A DNA stretch of 64,000 nt from JAAFJM01 sp964529175 (GTDB taxonomy: Bacteria; Bacteroidota; Bacteroidia; UKL13-3), in NCBI GenBank assembly GCA_964529175.1, contig CAZGVO010000004.1, forward strand, positions 242,790 through 306,789, read 5' to 3'. Position numbers and translations under genes: made by a program. Shown here piece after piece: positions 1 to 6,944 of the stretch. Under the pieces are notes generated by a model. It did not search any database. It had not been told where the DNA came from and saw only the letters and a program-made list of their open reading frames with translations. Each line of letters begins with the position of its first letter. Within the stretch, counting starts at the first letter, position 1.

Positions 1-809
1 TACTTACCTATCCTGATAATAACAATATAGAAGAAGTAGTAAACCGTACCATTGCCAGCCATGCTCCTGAGTATAATTTTATAAGCCAAGACCAATTAAA
101 GCATAACCTTTGGCCCATTCATAATAAAGCAGATATTGCTACCATTGAAGCCGCTTTTGACACCATAAGTAATTTATACATTGCCGATGGACACCATCGC
201 AGTGCTGGTTGTGCTACTTACTGCGATATCATGCGCAGCAAAAATCCTGATTATACCGGACAAGAATTATTTAACTTTTTCCCTGTTTGTTTAATTCCAT
301 TTAACAAGCTACATATTTTTGAATACCATCGTTTGGTAAAAGACGAAGCCATGGTAAATGGCGGTAATTTTATGGCTCAAATTGGCGAGTATTTTAATAT
401 TATTCCAAGTGGGCATGTGCCAGTGCAGCCATTAGCCAAACGCGAGTTTGGTATTTACTTAAATAACGATGCGTATGTAATTACTTTAAAACCTGAATTT
501 GAAAATGCACTATTAGGTACATTGGCTAATTTAGATGTAAGCATAGTGGAAGAATTTATTTTGAAACGCATATTTAATATTACCGATAGTAAAACCGATA
601 AACGCTTAAGTTTTATAGATGGAAGCCGTGGTTTATTAACCTTACAAAGTGCGGTAGATAGTGGCGATTTTGATTTAGCTATTACTTTATTCCCTACCAG
701 TATATCGGAGGTTAAGCAAGTAGCAGACGAAAATTTAATTATGCCTCCAAAATCAACGTGGATAGAACCCAAAATTAGAACAGGATTGGTTATTTACGAA
801 ACAGTTTAG
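1..809 (+). CDS. DUF1015 family protein, 5' truncated by window edge
   Basis: The reading frame is open from base 3 with no start codon before the window edge, so the N-terminal part is missing. The hallmark motif IADGHHRSAG is encoded around 180-212 and matches the conserved YIADGHHR block of DUF1015 proteins. The remainder (about 268 residues) fits the C-terminal two thirds of a family usually near 400 residues. The biochemical role of the family is not established. In Bacteroidota it is often found next to serC and serA, which would lie just left of this window (inference from the family, not seen here). The gene ends directly before a heptamer tandem repeat. An internal ATG at 231 would begin after the HHR motif, so it is not the true start. 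Confidence 0.85.
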   Translation, partial: LTYPDNNNIEEVVNRTIASHAPEYNFISQDQLKHNLWPIHNKADIATIEAAFDTISNLYIADGHHRSAGCATYCDIMRSKNPDYTGQELFNFFPVCLIPFNKLHIFEYHRLVKDEAMVNGGNFMAQIGEYFNIIPSGHVPVQPLAKREFGIYLNNDAYVITLKPEFENALLGTLANLDVSIVEEFILKRIFNITDSKTDKRLSFIDGSRGLLTLQSAVDSGDFDLAITLFPTSISEVKQVADENLIMPPKSTWIEPKIRTGLVIYETV

Positions 810-819
810 TTAGCCGTTG

Positions 820-881
820 TTCGTTATTCGTTATTCGTTATTCGTTATTCGTTATTCGTTATTCGTTATTCGTTATTCGTT
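820..881. repeat. TTCGTTA heptamer tandem array running into assembly gap
   Basis: About 8.9 perfect head-to-tail copies of the 7-base unit TTCGTTA are visible. The array is cut by a run of N, so its true copy number is unknown. It starts about ten bases after the stop codon of the DUF1015 gene. Confidence 0.97.
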
Positions 882-981
882 NNNNNNNNNNNNNNNNNNN
901 NNNNNNNNNNNNNNNNNNNNNNNNNNNNNNNNNNNNNNNNNNNNNNNNNNNNNNNNNNNNNNNNNNNNNNNNNNNNNNNNN
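882..981. other. Assembly gap (100 N)
   Basis: Exactly 100 N, the conventional placeholder for a gap of unknown length. It lies inside the TTCGTTA array, which probably broke the assembly. An open frame spanning the gap has no coding support. Confidence 0.98.
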
Positions 982-985
982 ATTC

Positions 986-1160
986 GTCATGCTGATTCCG
1001 CCAAAGCGGAAGAAGCATCCATGCATGGTGCGGGAATCCCCGTCATGCTGAGGAACAGCTTATCCCGTAAAGCGGGAAAGCATCTTACAAGGCGCGGAAA
1101 TCTACGTCATGCTGATTCCGCCAAAGCAGGAAAGCATCTTTACAAGGTGCGGAAATTGCT
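986..1160. repeat. Three tandem copies of a CGTCATGCTGA-type dispersed element
   Basis: Three related units start at 986, 1041 and 1105. Each begins CGTCATGCTGA and continues through an AAGCATC word to a GCGGAAAT or GCGGGAAT word, about 55-62 bases per unit. Copies one and three share the core GATTCCGCCAAAGC. This looks like a noncoding interspersed repeat of the kind common in Bacteroidota genomes (recollection). It has no convincing coding potential. Together with the gap and the adjacent heptads it fills the spacer 810-1333. Confidence 0.8.
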
Positions 1161-1276
1161 CGCTTGAGATTGCTGGTTATTGCTCTCGCAATAAATGTTC
1201 GCAATGAAGTTCCCGAACATTTGTTATTAGTGGATTTTCGTTAAAGTGTATAAAATTTTAAATTTAAAGTATTTAT

Positions 1277-1330
1277 TCACGCATTGCGTGATTATCAATT
1301 CAACATTCAAAACCCAACATTTAAAATTTA
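1277..1330. repeat. Heptad-periodic spacer with palindrome TCACGCATTGCGTGA
   Basis: A perfect 15-base palindrome occupies 1277-1291 (TCACGCA, T, TGCGTGA). The following bases keep a 7-base register, with words such as ATTCAAC, ATTCAAA and ATTTAAA. It lies immediately downstream of rlmN. The palindrome is one of five related copies in the window. Confidence 0.7.
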
Positions 1331-1333
1331 ATT

Positions 1334-2392
1334 TTACCCTTCCATCAAAGCATCATCGTGCTTTTTATTGGCTAATTGGCCGCAGGCTGCATCTATGTCT
1401 TTTCCACGGCTTCTGCGCACAGTAGCTTTCACACCGTTTTTTTCAAGGTATGCACAAAAAGCATCTATTTTTTTGCTATCAGCTTTTTCAAACTGACCAT
1501 CACCAGTGGGGTTATATTCTATTACGTTTACTTTAGCAGGAACTTTTTTGCAGAATTTAAGCAACATTTTAGCATCTTCAATGCTTTCGTTAAAATCTTT
1601 AAATGCTATATATTCAAAAGTAATGCGGCTTTTGGTTTTATTGTAAAAATGTTGCAATGCCTTGCCTACAGCTTCTAAACTGTTACTTTCATTGATAGGC
1701 ATTATCATATTACGCTTTTCATCGCTTGCAGCGTGTAACGAAAGTGCCAAACGGAACTTTACATTATCATCACCCAACTTTTCTATCATTTTGGCAATAC
1801 CAGCAGTACTCACTGTAATGCGCTCATTACTCATACCCAAACCTTCGGGTAAAGTAATTTTTTTAATAGCCGCCATTACATTGCTGTAATTTAACAACGG
1901 CTCGCCCATTCCCATAAAAACGATATTGGTCAATGGTTTTCCATAATGATTTTGAGCCCAATTTTTTATGTGAACTACTTGGTCGTAAATTTCGGCAGGC
2001 GTTAAATTACGCTCGCGTTTCATGGTGCCAGTAGCACAAAATTTACATGTTAAACTACAGCCCACTTGGCTACTCACACAAGCAGTCATTCTATCTTCGG
2101 CCGGAATTAAAACTCCTTCTACCAAAAATCCATCATGAAGTCTAAAACTACTTTTTATCGTTCTATCTTCACTAACTTGTTTATCTTGAACTTTTATATG
2201 ATTGATACGAAACTCTTCGTTCAGCAAATTACGCAGTTCGATGGAAAGATTGCTCATTTCGTCAAAACTAGTAGCCGACTTTTTCCATAGCCATTCATAC
2301 ACTTGCTTACCCCTAAAAGCAGGCTGACCTTTTTTTACAAAAATGTCTTTTAATTCGTCAAGCGTAAGTTCGCGTATATCTATTTTGTTCAA
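1334..2392 (-). CDS. rlmN: Dual-specificity 23S rRNA/tRNA (adenine-C2) methyltransferase RlmN
   Basis: Radical SAM methyltransferase that methylates C2 of A2503 in 23S rRNA and, in many bacteria, A37 of some tRNAs. The 352 residues are full length. The N-terminal region (about 1-95) matches the family's RNA-binding domain. The 4Fe-4S ligands form Cys112-x3-Cys116-x2-Cys119 (GCSLTCKFCATG). Cys105 and Cys337 (DIDAACGQ) correspond to the two cysteines of the ping-pong mechanism, E. coli Cys118 and Cys355. The start at 2392 is TTG: no ATG lies upstream in frame, and the N-terminus NKIDIRELTLDEL is typical of the family. It is transcribed toward the repeat-rich gap, with psd 331 bases upstream on the same strand but separated by dispersed repeats, so the two are probably not co-transcribed. 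Confidence 0.96.
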   Translation of the reverse strand: MNKIDIRELTLDELKDIFVKKGQPAFRGKQVYEWLWKKSATSFDEMSNLSIELRNLLNEEFRINHIKVQDKQVSEDRTIKSSFRLHDGFLVEGVLIPAEDRMTACVSSQVGCSLTCKFCATGTMKRERNLTPAEIYDQVVHIKNWAQNHYGKPLTNIVFMGMGEPLLNYSNVMAAIKKITLPEGLGMSNERITVSTAGIAKMIEKLGDDNVKFRLALSLHAASDEKRNMIMPINESNSLEAVGKALQHFYNKTKSRITFEYIAFKDFNESIEDAKMLLKFCKKVPAKVNVIEYNPTGDGQFEKADSKKIDAFCAYLEKNGVKATVRRSRGKDIDAACGQLANKKHDDALMEG

Positions 2393-2420
2393 AATTTTGA
2401 AGTATAAATTACTAATTATT

Positions 2421-2450
2421 CGTCATTGCGAGGAACGAAGCAATCTCAAA
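2421..2450. repeat. REP-like dispersed sequence CGTCATTGCGAGG
   Basis: The words CGTCATTGCGAGGAACGAAG and CAATCTC match a short interspersed sequence I recall from many bacterial genomes, Bacteroidota included. It lies just upstream of rlmN. Between it and the next element (about 2451-2582) there is only AT-rich sequence with ACATAGA-type words and no gene. Confidence 0.55.
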
Positions 2451-2582
2451 ATTGGATAACCTCTTTCAACCTTTGACATTTTTATAAACCACTATTTTCA
2501 ATACAATAAAAACCACATAGAAACATAGAATACATAGTTTTTCTAATTGTTCTTTTATAGAAAACTATTCCATTAACTATGC

Positions 2583-2695
2583 GCGCTTGGTCGGCAAAAA
2601 AGCGGGCCAGCCCAAGCCTTGTGCGTGGAAGCATTTTTTTGCCTTGATTTTTTGTTTCTTTTTCATCTAAGGAAAAAGAAAGAAGAAAAAAAGTG
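2583..2695. repeat. Dispersed noncoding element with 10-bp hairpin
   Basis: The stretch carries a GC-richer block (AAGCGGGCCAGCCCAAGCC) followed by CTTGATTTTTTG and a perfect inverted repeat: TTTCTTTTTC at 2655-2664 pairs with GAAAAAGAAA at 2672-2681 around a 7-base loop. I recall very similar sequences as interspersed elements in Bacteroidota. It lies downstream of psd and could also act as its terminator region (inference). Confidence 0.5.
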
Positions 2696-2723
2696 TATGC
2701 TTATAATTTACTAAAACCTAACC

Positions 2724-3374
2724 TTATTTAATCTCAGCAATTACGGTTTTGCCACCTTTAACCACTTGATTTAAAGTAACATTTATTTTAGCATCTAACG
2801 GCAAATACAAATCAACCCTTGAACCAAATTTAATAAAACCCATTTCAGCACCTTGCTCTGCTTGTTGTCCTTCTTTTACATACCAAACTATACGTTTTGC
2901 CAAAGCACCCGCAATTTGACGGAACAATACAGAAACACCATTTGGTTTTTCAATTACAGTAGTGGTACGTTCATTTTCAGTTGACGATTTTGGATGCCAA
3001 GCTACTAAATATAAACCAGGATGGTATTTAAAATATTTTACCAAACCACCAATTGGATTGCGGTTTACATGCACATTAAAAGGGCTCATAAATACCGAAA
3101 CTTGTAATCTTTTTTCGTTGTAATATTCAGTTTCCATTACTTCTTCAATTACAACCACTTTTCCATCGGCAGGGCAAATAACATGGTTTTCGTTTTGAGT
3201 AACAGTAACAGTTGGGTTTCTAAAAAATTGAAGAATAATTATCAAAAATACTACCGATAAACCTAAAATAGTGTTGATTAACCAGTTAATTTCAGTAAAA
3301 CTAATGGCAAAATTCAAGGCAAATAATCCTAATAGCGTAATTAATATGGTAGCTTTTCCTTCTTTATGTAGCAT
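2724..3374 (-). CDS. psd: Phosphatidylserine decarboxylase proenzyme
   Basis: Converts phosphatidylserine to phosphatidylethanolamine at the inner membrane, using a pyruvoyl group made by self-cleavage. The 216-residue length fits the short, archaeal-like form of the family common in Bacteroidota. Two hydrophobic segments (about 8-25 and 30-50) anchor the N-terminus. Conserved blocks are CPADGKV (67-73), FMSPFNVHVNRNP (95-107) and FGSRVDLYLP (183-192). The expected cleavage is between Gly184 and Ser185, and Ser185 becomes the pyruvoyl group. The ATG at 3374 is well placed. It is a single-gene unit, and no cdsA or pssA neighbour is in the window. Confidence 0.95.
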   Translation of the reverse strand: MLHKEGKATILITLLGLFALNFAISFTEINWLINTILGLSVVFLIIILQFFRNPTVTVTQNENHVICPADGKVVVIEEVMETEYYNEKRLQVSVFMSPFNVHVNRNPIGGLVKYFKYHPGLYLVAWHPKSSTENERTTTVIEKPNGVSVLFRQIAGALAKRIVWYVKEGQQAEQGAEMGFIKFGSRVDLYLPLDAKINVTLNQVVKGGKTVIAEIK

Positions 3375-3483
3375 GTTTTATGTTTTTTATTAATCGGCAA
3401 ATATAAATAAAGCTACTAAATTGCCTACCGTTTTTTTATTTATATACATATTAGCCACTTACTTCAATTTTAAAATTTATTTT

Positions 3484-3616
3484 TGGGCGTAACCCATTTG
3501 GCCCATTTCTAAGCCCATTACCAGCCAGAATAGGTCGGGCTATTCACTCCAATCTTTTTTATCCAACCCACAAAGCCAAATAAAAAAAAGGATTTCCGCT
3601 GCTATCCCTTACGCAA
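3484..3616. repeat. Long dispersed Bacteroidota-type intergenic element
   Basis: The stretch contains GGTCGGGCTATTCACTCCAA, then AATCTTTTTTAT, a spacer, AAAAGGATTTCCGCTGCTAT and CCCTTACGC. The AATCTTTTTT and AAAAAAGGATT arms form an imperfect stem. I recall highly similar elements (CGGGCTATCC ... GGATTTCCGCTGCTATCCC) scattered in other Bacteroidota genomes; this was not searched. It forms part of the 681-base gene-free stretch upstream of sufB. Confidence 0.6.
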
Positions 3617-3622
3617 ATTTTA

Positions 3623-3722
3623 TCACGCAAGGCGTGAGAGAAGTATGAATGATGAAGTATAAAAATAATTTACCCGAAACCAAGAAATTCGAACTAAATC
3701 ACTTAAGGCGTGAATGAAGTAT
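3623..3722. repeat. Heptad-periodic spacer with two TCACGCAAGGCGTGA-type copies
   Basis: Copies of the 15-mer lie at 3623-3637 (TCACGCAAGGCGTGA) and 3699-3713 (TCACTTAAGGCGTGA). Each is followed by the same words in 7-base register (AGAGAAG or AATGAAG, then TATGAAT or TATACCG). Words such as GATGAAG and TATAAAA extend the register after the first copy. It is noncoding. Confidence 0.75.
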
Positions 3723-3844
3723 ACCGTTTGATAGATGAATTGCCACATGTTCCGAAAACTTTCGCATAAGCCTGCGGAGGAAAAGAAGAATTATAAAGTA
3801 TAAAAATAAATACTATTAATAAAATGCTTGCAACCAATAAACTT

Positions 3845-3930
3845 CGAACTAAAAACTAGGTACTAGAAACTAGGTACTAAAAACTAAGTACTAGAAACTA
3901 AGAACTAAAAACTAGGTACTTCGAACTTAA
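3845..3930. repeat. Heptad array of TAGGTAC / TAAAAAC / TAGAAAC words upstream of sufB
   Basis: Consecutive 7-base words TTCGAAC, TAAAAAC, TAGGTAC, TAGAAAC, TAAGTAC and TAAGAAC alternate for about 86 bases in strict register. It belongs to the same family as the arrays at 5571-5597, 6006-6045, 10124-10156 and 36072-36188. It ends about 125 bases before sufB. Confidence 0.9.
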
Positions 3931-3981
3931 TCGCAAAACTTAATCAGTTTATAAAACACTTGTGTACTTTTTTTGTATTTC

Positions 3982-3996
3982 TATTTAGACTAAATA
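3982..3996. promoter_or_regulatory. Candidate operator palindrome upstream of suf promoter
   Basis: TATTTAG-A-CTAAATA is a perfect 15-base palindrome about 23 bases upstream of the putative -7 element of the suf cluster. SUF clusters are often controlled by Rrf2-type or Fur-type regulators that bind such sites. No regulator gene is nearby, so this remains a weak suggestion. Confidence 0.35.
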
Positions 3997-4018
3997 TAAA
4001 TAGTTTCATTATTTAGTT

Positions 4019-4026
4019 TAAATTTG
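4019..4026 (+). promoter_or_regulatory. Putative -7 element TAAATTTG of suf promoter
   Basis: An exact match to the Bacteroidota -7 consensus TAnnTTTG lies 30 bases before the sufB start. A clear -33 TTTG at the usual spacing is not seen. Confidence 0.5.
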
Positions 4027-4055
4027 CCACCCTAAACTTAAACAAAAGTTAGAAA

Positions 4056-5507
4056 ATGTCTGATACACAAGAAGTTGATATAATTGACCAAGTAGTTAGT
4101 CAAGAATATAAATACGGATTTACTACCGATATAGAAATGGATTCGGCCCCAATGGGTTTAAGCGAAGACATTGTAAGATTTATTTCGGCTAAAAAAAATG
4201 AGCCTGAATGGATGCTAGAGTGGCGCTTAAAGGCTTACCGTTATTGGTTAACCTTAGAAGAACCTAATTGGCAAAACTTTAATTTAAAGCCAATTAATTA
4301 CCAAGATATCATTTATTATGCTGCTCCTAAAGAAAAAATAAAATTAGATAGTTTAGATCAAGTTGACCCTGAATTACTAAAAACTTTCGAAAAACTAGGA
4401 ATCAGCCTAACAGAACAAAAACGTTTAACTGGCGTGGCCGTTGATGCTGTATTCGATTCAGTATCAATTGCAACTACTTTTAAAGACCAACTAGCAGAAA
4501 AAGGTGTAATATTTTGTGCCATCAGCGAAGCTTTACACGAGCATCCTGAATTAGTAAAAAAATACATTGGTTCAGTAGTTCCTTATACCGATAATTATTT
4601 TTCAGCTTTAAATGCAGCCGTATTCAGCGATGGAAGTTTTGTTTACATTCCAAAAGGTGTTCGTTGCCCAATGGAATTGTCTACTTATTTCCGTATCAAT
4701 GCAGAAAATACAGGTCAGTTTGAGCGTACATTAATTATTGCAGACGATAATAGTTATGTAAGTTATTTAGAAGGTTGTACCGCTCCCATGCGTGATGAAA
4801 ATCAATTGCACGCAGCTGTTGTGGAATTAATTGCAATGGAAAAAGCCGAAATTAAATACTCGACTGTTCAAAATTGGTATCCTGGCGATAAAGATGGAAA
4901 AGGTGGTATTTATAATTTTGTAACCAAACGCGGAAGTTGCGAAGGAGCTCATTCTAAAATTAGTTGGACACAAGTAGAAACAGGAAGTGCCATTACTTGG
5001 AAATACCCAAGTTGTATTTTAAAAGGTGATTACTCAAACGGAGAGTTTTTCTCAGTAGCAGTTACCAATAATATGCAACAAGCCGATACCGGAACCAAAA
5101 TGATTCACATTGGAAAAAATACCAAAAGCAGAATTGTTTCAAAAGGAATTTCAGCAGGAAAATCGCATAATACTTATAGAGGTTTAGTAAAAGTAAACAA
5201 AAAAGCTGAAAATGCACGTAATCATACTCAATGTGATAGTATGCTAATAGGAAGCCGAAGCGGAGCTCATACTTTTCCTTACTTAGAAATTAGCAATAAT
5301 ACAGCAACTGTAGAACACGAAGCTAGTACTAGTAAAATTGGAGAAGATCAAATTTTCTATTGCAACCAACGTGGCATAGGGACAGAAGAAGCGATTGGAT
5401 TAATAGTAAACGGATTCTGTAAAGAAGTATTAAATCAATTACCAATGGAATTTGCAGTAGAAGCACAAAAGCTTTTAGCGGTAAGTTTGGAAGGAAGTGT
5501 TGGATAA
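4056..5507 (+). CDS. sufB: Fe-S cluster assembly scaffold protein SufB
   Basis: Scaffold subunit of the cytosolic SufBC2D complex that receives persulfide sulfur from SufE and builds Fe-S clusters. At 483 residues it is full length. The C-terminal core contains NHTQCDSMLIG and FYCNQRGIG; Cys436 in the latter aligns with the catalytic cysteine of E. coli SufB (Cys405). HEASTSKIGEDQ is also typical. The ATG at 4056 lies 30 bases after a -7 element. It is the first gene of the cluster. Downstream, sufC should follow directly, but an S23-type gene flanked by inverted heptad repeats separates them (5515-6045). Confidence 0.97.
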   Translation: MSDTQEVDIIDQVVSQEYKYGFTTDIEMDSAPMGLSEDIVRFISAKKNEPEWMLEWRLKAYRYWLTLEEPNWQNFNLKPINYQDIIYYAAPKEKIKLDSLDQVDPELLKTFEKLGISLTEQKRLTGVAVDAVFDSVSIATTFKDQLAEKGVIFCAISEALHEHPELVKKYIGSVVPYTDNYFSALNAAVFSDGSFVYIPKGVRCPMELSTYFRINAENTGQFERTLIIADDNSYVSYLEGCTAPMRDENQLHAAVVELIAMEKAEIKYSTVQNWYPGDKDGKGGIYNFVTKRGSCEGAHSKISWTQVETGSAITWKYPSCILKGDYSNGEFFSVAVTNNMQQADTGTKMIHIGKNTKSRIVSKGISAGKSHNTYRGLVKVNKKAENARNHTQCDSMLIGSRSGAHTFPYLEISNNTATVEHEASTSKIGEDQIFYCNQRGIGTEEAIGLIVNGFCKEVLNQLPMEFAVEAQKLLAVSLEGSVG

Positions 5508-5514
5508 AAATAGT

Positions 5515-5597
5515 TTCTTAGTTTCCTAGTTCTTAGTACTTAGTTGAAAAATATTTCAATACTAACAAACTAAAAACTAAGTACTAAAAACTAAATA
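5515..5597. repeat. Left inverted heptad repeat of the S23 cassette
   Basis: 5515-5545 carries the heptad family in reverse orientation (words TTCTTAG, TACTTAG). 5571-5597 carries it in forward orientation (AACTAAG, TACTAAA). The reverse complement of 5515-5545 aligns imperfectly with the right-hand array at 6006-6045, so the S23 gene is enclosed by inverted copies. Confidence 0.75.
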
Positions 5598-5600
5598 AAA

Positions 5601-5990
5601 ATGAGTAAAATTGAAAAAATCGAAGATATAATAGTTTGGCAAAAAGCTAAAAGTCTAACTATTAATATTTACAAAGCTTCCAATCATGGCAGTTTTGCAA
5701 AAGATTTTGGATTAAGAGATCAAATAAGAAGAGCAGCAGTTTCAATACCTTCAAATATTGCCGAAGGATTTGGAAGAGGAGGTAATAGAGAATTTCTTCA
5801 GTTTTTATCAATCGCAAAAGGCTCACTATATGAACTAAAAACGCAATTGGTAATAGCATTTGAAATTGGTTATATAAATGAAATTGAATACAATAAATTA
5901 AAAAATGATGCAGAAGAAATAGGTAAATTAATTACCGGTTTTATGAATTATTTAAATAAATCAGAATTAAAAGGAATAAAGTATAAATAA
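5601..5990 (+). CDS. S23-type four-helix-bundle protein
   Basis: The 129-residue protein matches the S23 (PF05635) family, first known from intervening sequences of 23S rRNA genes. The family also contains bAvd, the accessory protein of diversity-generating retroelements. Typical motifs are IVWQKAKSLT (about 12-21), LRDQIRRAAVSIPSNIAEGF (38-57) and EFLQFLSIAKGSLYELKTQL (64-83), all predicted helical. The molecular function is unknown. It sits between sufB and sufC without an obvious link to Fe-S assembly and is bounded by inverted heptad repeats, so it is best read as an inserted passenger gene (inference). No reverse transcriptase or rRNA is nearby. Confidence 0.9.
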   Translation: MSKIEKIEDIIVWQKAKSLTINIYKASNHGSFAKDFGLRDQIRRAAVSIPSNIAEGFGRGGNREFLQFLSIAKGSLYELKTQLVIAFEIGYINEIEYNKLKNDAEEIGKLITGFMNYLNKSELKGIKYK

Positions 5991-6005
5991 GGTTCGGTTT
6001 AGTTC

Positions 6006-6045
6006 AACTAAGAACTAAGAACTAAGAACCAAGAACTAAGAACTA
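6006..6045. repeat. AACTAAG heptamer array, right side of the S23 cassette
   Basis: Nearly six copies of AACTAAG (one reads AACCAAG) lie immediately upstream of the sufC start. They mirror 5515-5545 in inverted orientation. Confidence 0.9.
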
Positions 6046-6049
6046 CAGC

Positions 6050-6808
6050 ATGTTAAGTATAAAAAATCTAAAAGCAGAAATAGAAGGTAAAAAAATTCTA
6101 AACGGATTAAACCTTGAAGTAAAAGCAGGCGAAGTGCATGCAATCATGGGGCCAAATGGTGCAGGTAAAAGTACACTATCGGCTGTATTGGCAGGTAGAG
6201 CTGATTATGAAGTAACTGAAGGAACTGTTGACTTTGATGGCAAAGATTTATTAGAATTAAGCCCAGAAGATAGAGCGCGTGAAGGTGTATTTTTAGCTTT
6301 TCAATATCCAATTGAAATTCCAGGTGTAAGCAATACCAATTTCCTGAAAACAGCCATCAACGAAAAGCGTAAATACCAAGGTTTAGAGCCAATGGAAGCT
6401 ACCGACTTTTTGAAAATGATGCGCGAAAAAATGGAATTGGTTGAAATGGATAAATCGTTAACCAGCCGTTCGTTAAACGAAGGTTTTAGCGGAGGTGAGA
6501 AAAAACGTAACGAAATTTTCCAAATGGCCATGCTTGAACCTAAATTAGGCATTTTAGATGAAACCGATTCAGGATTAGATATTGATGCATTGCGTTTGGT
6601 ATCAGAAGGTGTAAATAAATTGCGCAACAAAGAGCGTTCGTTTATTGTAATTACGCATTACCAAAGATTATTGGATTATATAGTTCCTGATTTTGTGCAT
6701 GTATTATACAAAGGCCGCATTGTAAAAAGTGGCGATGCAAGCTTAGCCAAAGAATTAGAAGAAAAAGGCTACGACTGGATTAAACAAGAAGTAGAAGCTA
6801 ATTCATAA
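6050..6808 (+). CDS. sufC: Fe-S cluster assembly ATPase SufC
   Basis: ABC-type ATPase that drives conformational change of the SufBCD complex. The length (252 residues) is standard. Walker A is GPNGAGKST (34-42). A Q-loop (FQYP, near 84) precedes the family signature FSGGEKKRNE and Walker B LGILDETDSGLD. The NEGFSGGEKKRNEI form and the replacement of the usual P-E by T-D after Walker B are typical of SufC. It starts only four bases after the AACTAAG array, leaving no recognisable Shine-Dalgarno sequence, as is usual in this phylum. Confidence 0.97.
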   Translation: MLSIKNLKAEIEGKKILNGLNLEVKAGEVHAIMGPNGAGKSTLSAVLAGRADYEVTEGTVDFDGKDLLELSPEDRAREGVFLAFQYPIEIPGVSNTNFLKTAINEKRKYQGLEPMEATDFLKMMREKMELVEMDKSLTSRSLNEGFSGGEKKRNEIFQMAMLEPKLGILDETDSGLDIDALRLVSEGVNKLRNKERSFIVITHYQRLLDYIVPDFVHVLYKGRIVKSGDASLAKELEEKGYDWIKQEVEANS

Positions 6809-6814
6809 AAAATT

Positions 6815-6928
6815 GCCACTGATAACACAGATTACATAGAAATTAGTCGAAAAATCAGTGCAATAAATTATGAATCTGTGGACAAGAAATAAACAAAATA
6901 AATCAGTGTCATCAGTGAAATCTGTGGC
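6815..6928. repeat. GCCAC...GTGGC element without a gene, between sufC and sufD
   Basis: A 114-base spacer begins GCCACTGATAACACAGATTA and ends ATCAGTGAAATCTGTGGC, with AATCTGTGG inside. Its ends are inverted versions of the same word set (CACAGATT, CACTGAT). It appears to be a gene-free relative of the repeats that flank the GxxExxY gene (8237-8805). Confidence 0.7.
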
Positions 6929-6944
6929 TAAAATTTAAAAAATA

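Noticed and set aside
817..1167. Open frame across the N gap
   Set aside because: Produced by heptamer and dispersed repeats plus unknown bases. No protein-like composition.
5601..5990. Diversity-generating retroelement, because S23 proteins are related to bAvd
   Set aside because: No reverse transcriptase gene and no template/variable repeat pair with adenine-specific differences in the window.
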